This document shows, in pieces, positions 61,437 through 64,000 of a stretch of 64,000 nucleotides of DNA. The notes under the pieces were generated by a model. It was not told the DNA's origin and did no database searches. It saw only the letters and a list, made by a program, of their open reading frames with translations. How positions within the stretch are numbered: position 1 is the stretch's first letter; every line of letters begins with the position of its first letter. A program made the position numbers and the translations under genes. This DNA comes from Comamonadaceae bacterium (GTDB taxonomy: Bacteria; Pseudomonadota; Gammaproteobacteria; Burkholderiales; Burkholderiaceae_C). Location of the stretch: the NCBI GenBank assembly GCA_027488735.1, contig JAIYBB010000012.1:62001-126000 (forward strand), in the 5' to 3' direction.

Positions 61437-61625
61437 TCAATTACGTTTTTGAATTATCACCACGTGCTGCCACGGCAAGGTACTGACCGTACGCTCCCAA
61501 TCTGGACTTTCAGGAGAAGCGGTGTAACCCGAACTGGAACCAGCAGTCTGAGCAAGCGTTGATCCTGTTGCCAACGATGCGGCCAACAGAATCAACATAA
61601 AACGCAATGATTGAAAGGAGTTCAT
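61437..61625 (-). CDS. Small secreted hypothetical protein
   Basis: The 62-aa product has a signal peptide (MNSFQSLRFMLILLAASLAT, cleavage near TLAQ) and a short mature part with SPDWERTVSTLPWQHVVIIQ. GAAAGGAG lies just before the ATG. It is divergent from the crtI gene by about 120 bp. Function unknown. Confidence 0.6.
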   Translation of the reverse strand: MNSFQSLRFMLILLAASLATGSTLAQTAGSSSGYTASPESPDWERTVSTLPWQHVVIIQKRN

Positions 61626-61748
61626 GGTTTTAGGGTTTTGCCAATTCTGCGAAGTGGCATTTCATCAGGGTGGGTACAGTTTGTCAGTTTACCTATCAAC
61701 TGGTTAGGCCAAATACATCCACAATGCATTATCAACAGGTCTTTGCAA

Positions 61749-63290
61749 ATGAATGCCAGCGCGATTGAAATAAATCACCGTCATGCAGACGCTGATGCAC
61801 CCGTAGCACTGGTCATTGGCAGTGGTTTTGGTGGATTAGCAGCCGCCATTCGCATGTGCGCCAAGGGTTGGCGTGTGCAAGTACTTGAAAAAATGAACAC
61901 GCCAGGAGGCCGGGCCCGCGTCATTCAAACAGATGGCTACACTTTTGACGCAGGTCCAACAATCATCACCGTGCCCTTCTTGCTTGAAGAACTGTGGGCC
62001 TTGGCAGGACGTCGTTTGGCAGATGATATTGAGCTTCGCCAACTAGACCCCTTCTACAGAGTTCGATTTGCTGACGGCGATCATTTTGATTACAGCGGCG
62101 ACCCCGTGAAAATGCGCAATGAAGTCTTGCGTATGGATCCAGAGGCTGGGCGCGGCTACGATGCTTTTCTGAAAGAAGCAGATCGCTGCTACGAGTTGGG
62201 CTTTGAAAACTTTGGCGCGCATGCCTTTGACAGCATTCGCGACATGCTGATGGCCTTGCCTTCGATGTCCAGACTAAGGGGTTGGCGTACCCTGTATGCC
62301 ATGGTAGCCAAACATATCAAGCATCCCAAGTTGCGCCAGGTCATGAGCCTGCAGTCGCTATTGATTGGCGGCAATCCATTTTCTGTGACCTGCGTGTATT
62401 CACTCATCAATGCACTTGAAAGACGCCATGGCGTGCACTGGGCCATGGGTGGCACTGGGGCTTTGGTAAACGGCTTGGTTGGTCTGATTGAAGACATGGG
62501 CGGAAGCGTCAGAACCAACGCGCAAGTTCAACGCATCAATGTCGAGAATGGAAAAGCCTGTGGGGTGACGCTTTCGACAGGTGAAAGAATTCACGCCGAT
62601 CTGGTTGTATCCAATGCCGACACGGCATGGACCTACAAATACCTTATCGAACCTCAGCACCGAAAAGTATGGACCAACGCCAAGATAGAACGTGGCAGAT
62701 ATTCAATGAGTTTGTTTGTTTGGTATTTTGGCACCGACAAACGATTTGACGATGTTCCCCACCACATGATGCTGCTTGGCCCGAGATACGAAGCTTTGTT
62801 AGAGGACATCTTTAACAACCACCATCTGGCCGAAGACTTCTGCCTGTACTTGCACCGCCCTACAGCGACGGATTTAAGCATGGCGCCCGCTGGGTGCGAT
62901 AGCTTTTACGTTCTCGCTCCCGTGCCCCACTTGGACAGTGGTACAGATTGGAAAGTTCAAGCGGAGTCTTACCGTGCCGCGATTGCCAAGGCCTTGGAGG
63001 AAACTGTTCTTCCAAATTTGCAAGACCATCTGAGCGTCTCGTTCATGACGACCCCGCAAGATTTTCAAGATGATCTGCTTTCATACAAAGGCGCTGCCTT
63101 TGGACTTGAGCCGCTGCTGTTGCAAAGTGCGTGGTTTCGACCCCATAACCGCAGTGAAGACATTGAAAATTTGTTCATGGTGGGTGCCAGCACCCATCCA
63201 GGTGCGGGTATCCCTGGTGTCTTGATGTCCGCCAAAGCCCTAGAGACCGTCGTTCCCAATGCAGCCCTCTTCAAGCAATCCATGCAATGA
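61749..63290 (+). CDS. crtI: Phytoene desaturase (CrtI family)
   Basis: The 513-aa protein has an FAD dinucleotide-binding start VIGSGFGGLAAAIRMCAKGW, then LEKMNTPGGRARV, YTFDAGPTIITVPFLLEEL, and the C-terminal signature GASTHPGAGIPGVLMSAKAL. It desaturates phytoene with FAD in carotenoid synthesis. ATG 61749 is selected: the upstream 46 codons lack coding character. Its TGA overlaps the ABC-2 permease ATG. The paired crtB is not in this window. Confidence 0.92.
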   Translation: MNASAIEINHRHADADAPVALVIGSGFGGLAAAIRMCAKGWRVQVLEKMNTPGGRARVIQTDGYTFDAGPTIITVPFLLEELWALAGRRLADDIELRQLDPFYRVRFADGDHFDYSGDPVKMRNEVLRMDPEAGRGYDAFLKEADRCYELGFENFGAHAFDSIRDMLMALPSMSRLRGWRTLYAMVAKHIKHPKLRQVMSLQSLLIGGNPFSVTCVYSLINALERRHGVHWAMGGTGALVNGLVGLIEDMGGSVRTNAQVQRINVENGKACGVTLSTGERIHADLVVSNADTAWTYKYLIEPQHRKVWTNAKIERGRYSMSLFVWYFGTDKRFDDVPHHMMLLGPRYEALLEDIFNNHHLAEDFCLYLHRPTATDLSMAPAGCDSFYVLAPVPHLDSGTDWKVQAESYRAAIAKALEETVLPNLQDHLSVSFMTTPQDFQDDLLSYKGAAFGLEPLLLQSAWFRPHNRSEDIENLFMVGASTHPGAGIPGVLMSAKALETVVPNAALFKQSMQ

Positions 63291-64000
63291 CAAGCACCCG
63301 TTTATTGTTGAATCAAACTTGGGCCGTTTCGCACCGTCTTTTGCTTGAGCAATGGCGACAAAAAAGAGGGCTGGTTTTCTGGGCCATTTTCCCGGCGAGC
63401 ATGATGCTGCTTTTTGGTTTGGTTTATGCCAACAATATCAACATGCGGGCTGGCTTAGATGCAGCTGCTGCGGGCATATTGGTAGGTGCAGCGCTGTTTT
63501 TCAGTTGCTTGGGCGGCACTGTTGCCATCATCGCTGCTGAGCGTGAACGAGGCACCCTTTCTCGGTTGCGCACCACACCACTGCGTCCCACAGCTTATTT
63601 TTTAGGCGTTGTGCTATCTCAGTTGCTGCTGGCGTTGCTGCAAGTTTTCATGCTCTACAGTATGGCTTTATTGATAGGTGCTCAATACCACGGCAGTCTT
63701 TTGTTGGGTGGCTTGATCTTGCTACTTTGCGTGTTTTCGTATGTAGGAATGGGGTTTTTTCTGGGTGTGCGCTTTGCCAAGCGAAGCGAAGAAGTGGTGG
63801 TTGCTTTGTCCGCCATTGGGGTTCCTATCTTGGTGCTGGGCGGCACATTCTTTCCGCTTGAAATCATGCCGCAAGCCATGCAAAACCTCGCTCAACTCAA
63901 CCCGATACTGCACATGAACCAAGCCTTCAAAGGTGTTGCAGCCTACGGCAAAAGCATGGTCGATATTCGCTTCGAATTGATTTTTCTTTTGGGGTTTTGT
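63287..64000 (+). CDS. ABC-2 type transporter permease (partial)
   Basis: From ATG 63287 the frame is open to the window edge (238 codons): LLEQWRQKRGLVFWAIFPAS, AAERERGTLSRLRTTPLRPT (ABC-2 coupling region), and GGTFFPLEIMPQAMQ before the last helices. It is the membrane part of an exporter, coupled by ATGA overlap to crtI, which suggests a link to carotenoid or lipid export; the ATPase is expected beyond the window. Confidence 0.85.
   Translation, partial: MTSTRLLLNQTWAVSHRLLLEQWRQKRGLVFWAIFPASMMLLFGLVYANNINMRAGLDAAAAGILVGAALFFSCLGGTVAIIAAERERGTLSRLRTTPLRPTAYFLGVVLSQLLLALLQVFMLYSMALLIGAQYHGSLLLGGLILLLCVFSYVGMGFFLGVRFAKRSEEVVVALSAIGVPILVLGGTFFPLEIMPQAMQNLAQLNPILHMNQAFKGVAAYGKSMVDIRFELIFLLGFC

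Noticed and set aside
62281..62300. GGCGTACC word in crtI resembling the late element
   Set aside because: Matches only part of the element, wrong context, outside the prophage.
1..64000. CRISPR arrays and insertion sequences
   Set aside because: No regularly spaced direct repeats and no transposase genes seen.

Overview
The window is bacterial DNA, most likely from a betaproteobacterium of the order Burkholderiales (inference from the tRNA-Asn 3' end, BPP-1-type phage genes, COQ7, DUF3429, DUF4149 and CrtI/ABC-2 context). It has three parts: most of a temperate short-tailed prophage (1 to about 42,490), a roughly 11.2-kb segment bracketed by two copies of a 46-bp tRNA-Asn 3' end (42,540-53,710), and resident chromosome (from 53,757).

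The prophage resembles Bordetella phage BPP-1 in virion genes: TerS, TerL, portal, Bbp19-like, scaffold, capsid, Bbp16-like cement, tail tubes A and B, and internal virion proteins including one of 2,524 aa. It differs in lacking any reverse transcriptase/diversity-generating module in view and in having a T7-type, Ala/Ser-rich, Gly-rich-ended fibre. Late genes run on the minus strand from about 32.2 kb down to base 1 and beyond the window edge. Early genes run on the plus strand from 33.6 to 40.2 kb: Enc34-type SSB, DUF2800 nuclease, DUF3223/HNH protein, family B DNA polymerase, VRR-NUC, zinc ribbon, SNF2 helicase and an AlpA-like regulator. A Cro-like gene and an unusual repressor form the switch at 32.0-33.5 kb. 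A VapE-type primase-helicase lies on the late strand. The integrase (40,969-42,330) abuts one tRNA-Asn fragment.

The most interesting signal is a 9-bp element, GGTACGCAT on the minus strand, present seven times, always in the late direction and usually 30-63 nt ahead of a gene start. Three AT-rich, plus-strand accessory (moron) cassettes at 21.3-23.1, 25.3-26.3 and 27.9-29.2 kb break the late gene array, and each begins immediately beside one of these elements. The element could be a late promoter (phage polymerase or activator site) restarting transcription beyond each cassette, or a site linked to cassette insertion.

The 42.5-53.7 kb segment carries metabolic and envelope genes (DUF2244, rhodanese, SDR, two fasciclins, PNPOx-like, HNH, FolB-like, formylglycine-generating-enzyme-like, DoxX, DCC-type DUF393, COQ7, DUF3429) but no integrase. 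The tRNA-type terminator follows only the distal copy at 53,711, so that copy is probably the original chromosomal tRNA end and everything to its left was inserted in tandem at tRNA-Asn. The intact tRNA should lie left of the window.

The chromosome to the right holds a GST, an enolase-superfamily enzyme, a SnoaL-like protein, a regulator/hydrolase cluster, a fasciclin nearly identical to the one in the island, a secreted nuclease, a methyltransferase, phytoene desaturase (crtI) and the start of an ABC-2 permease.
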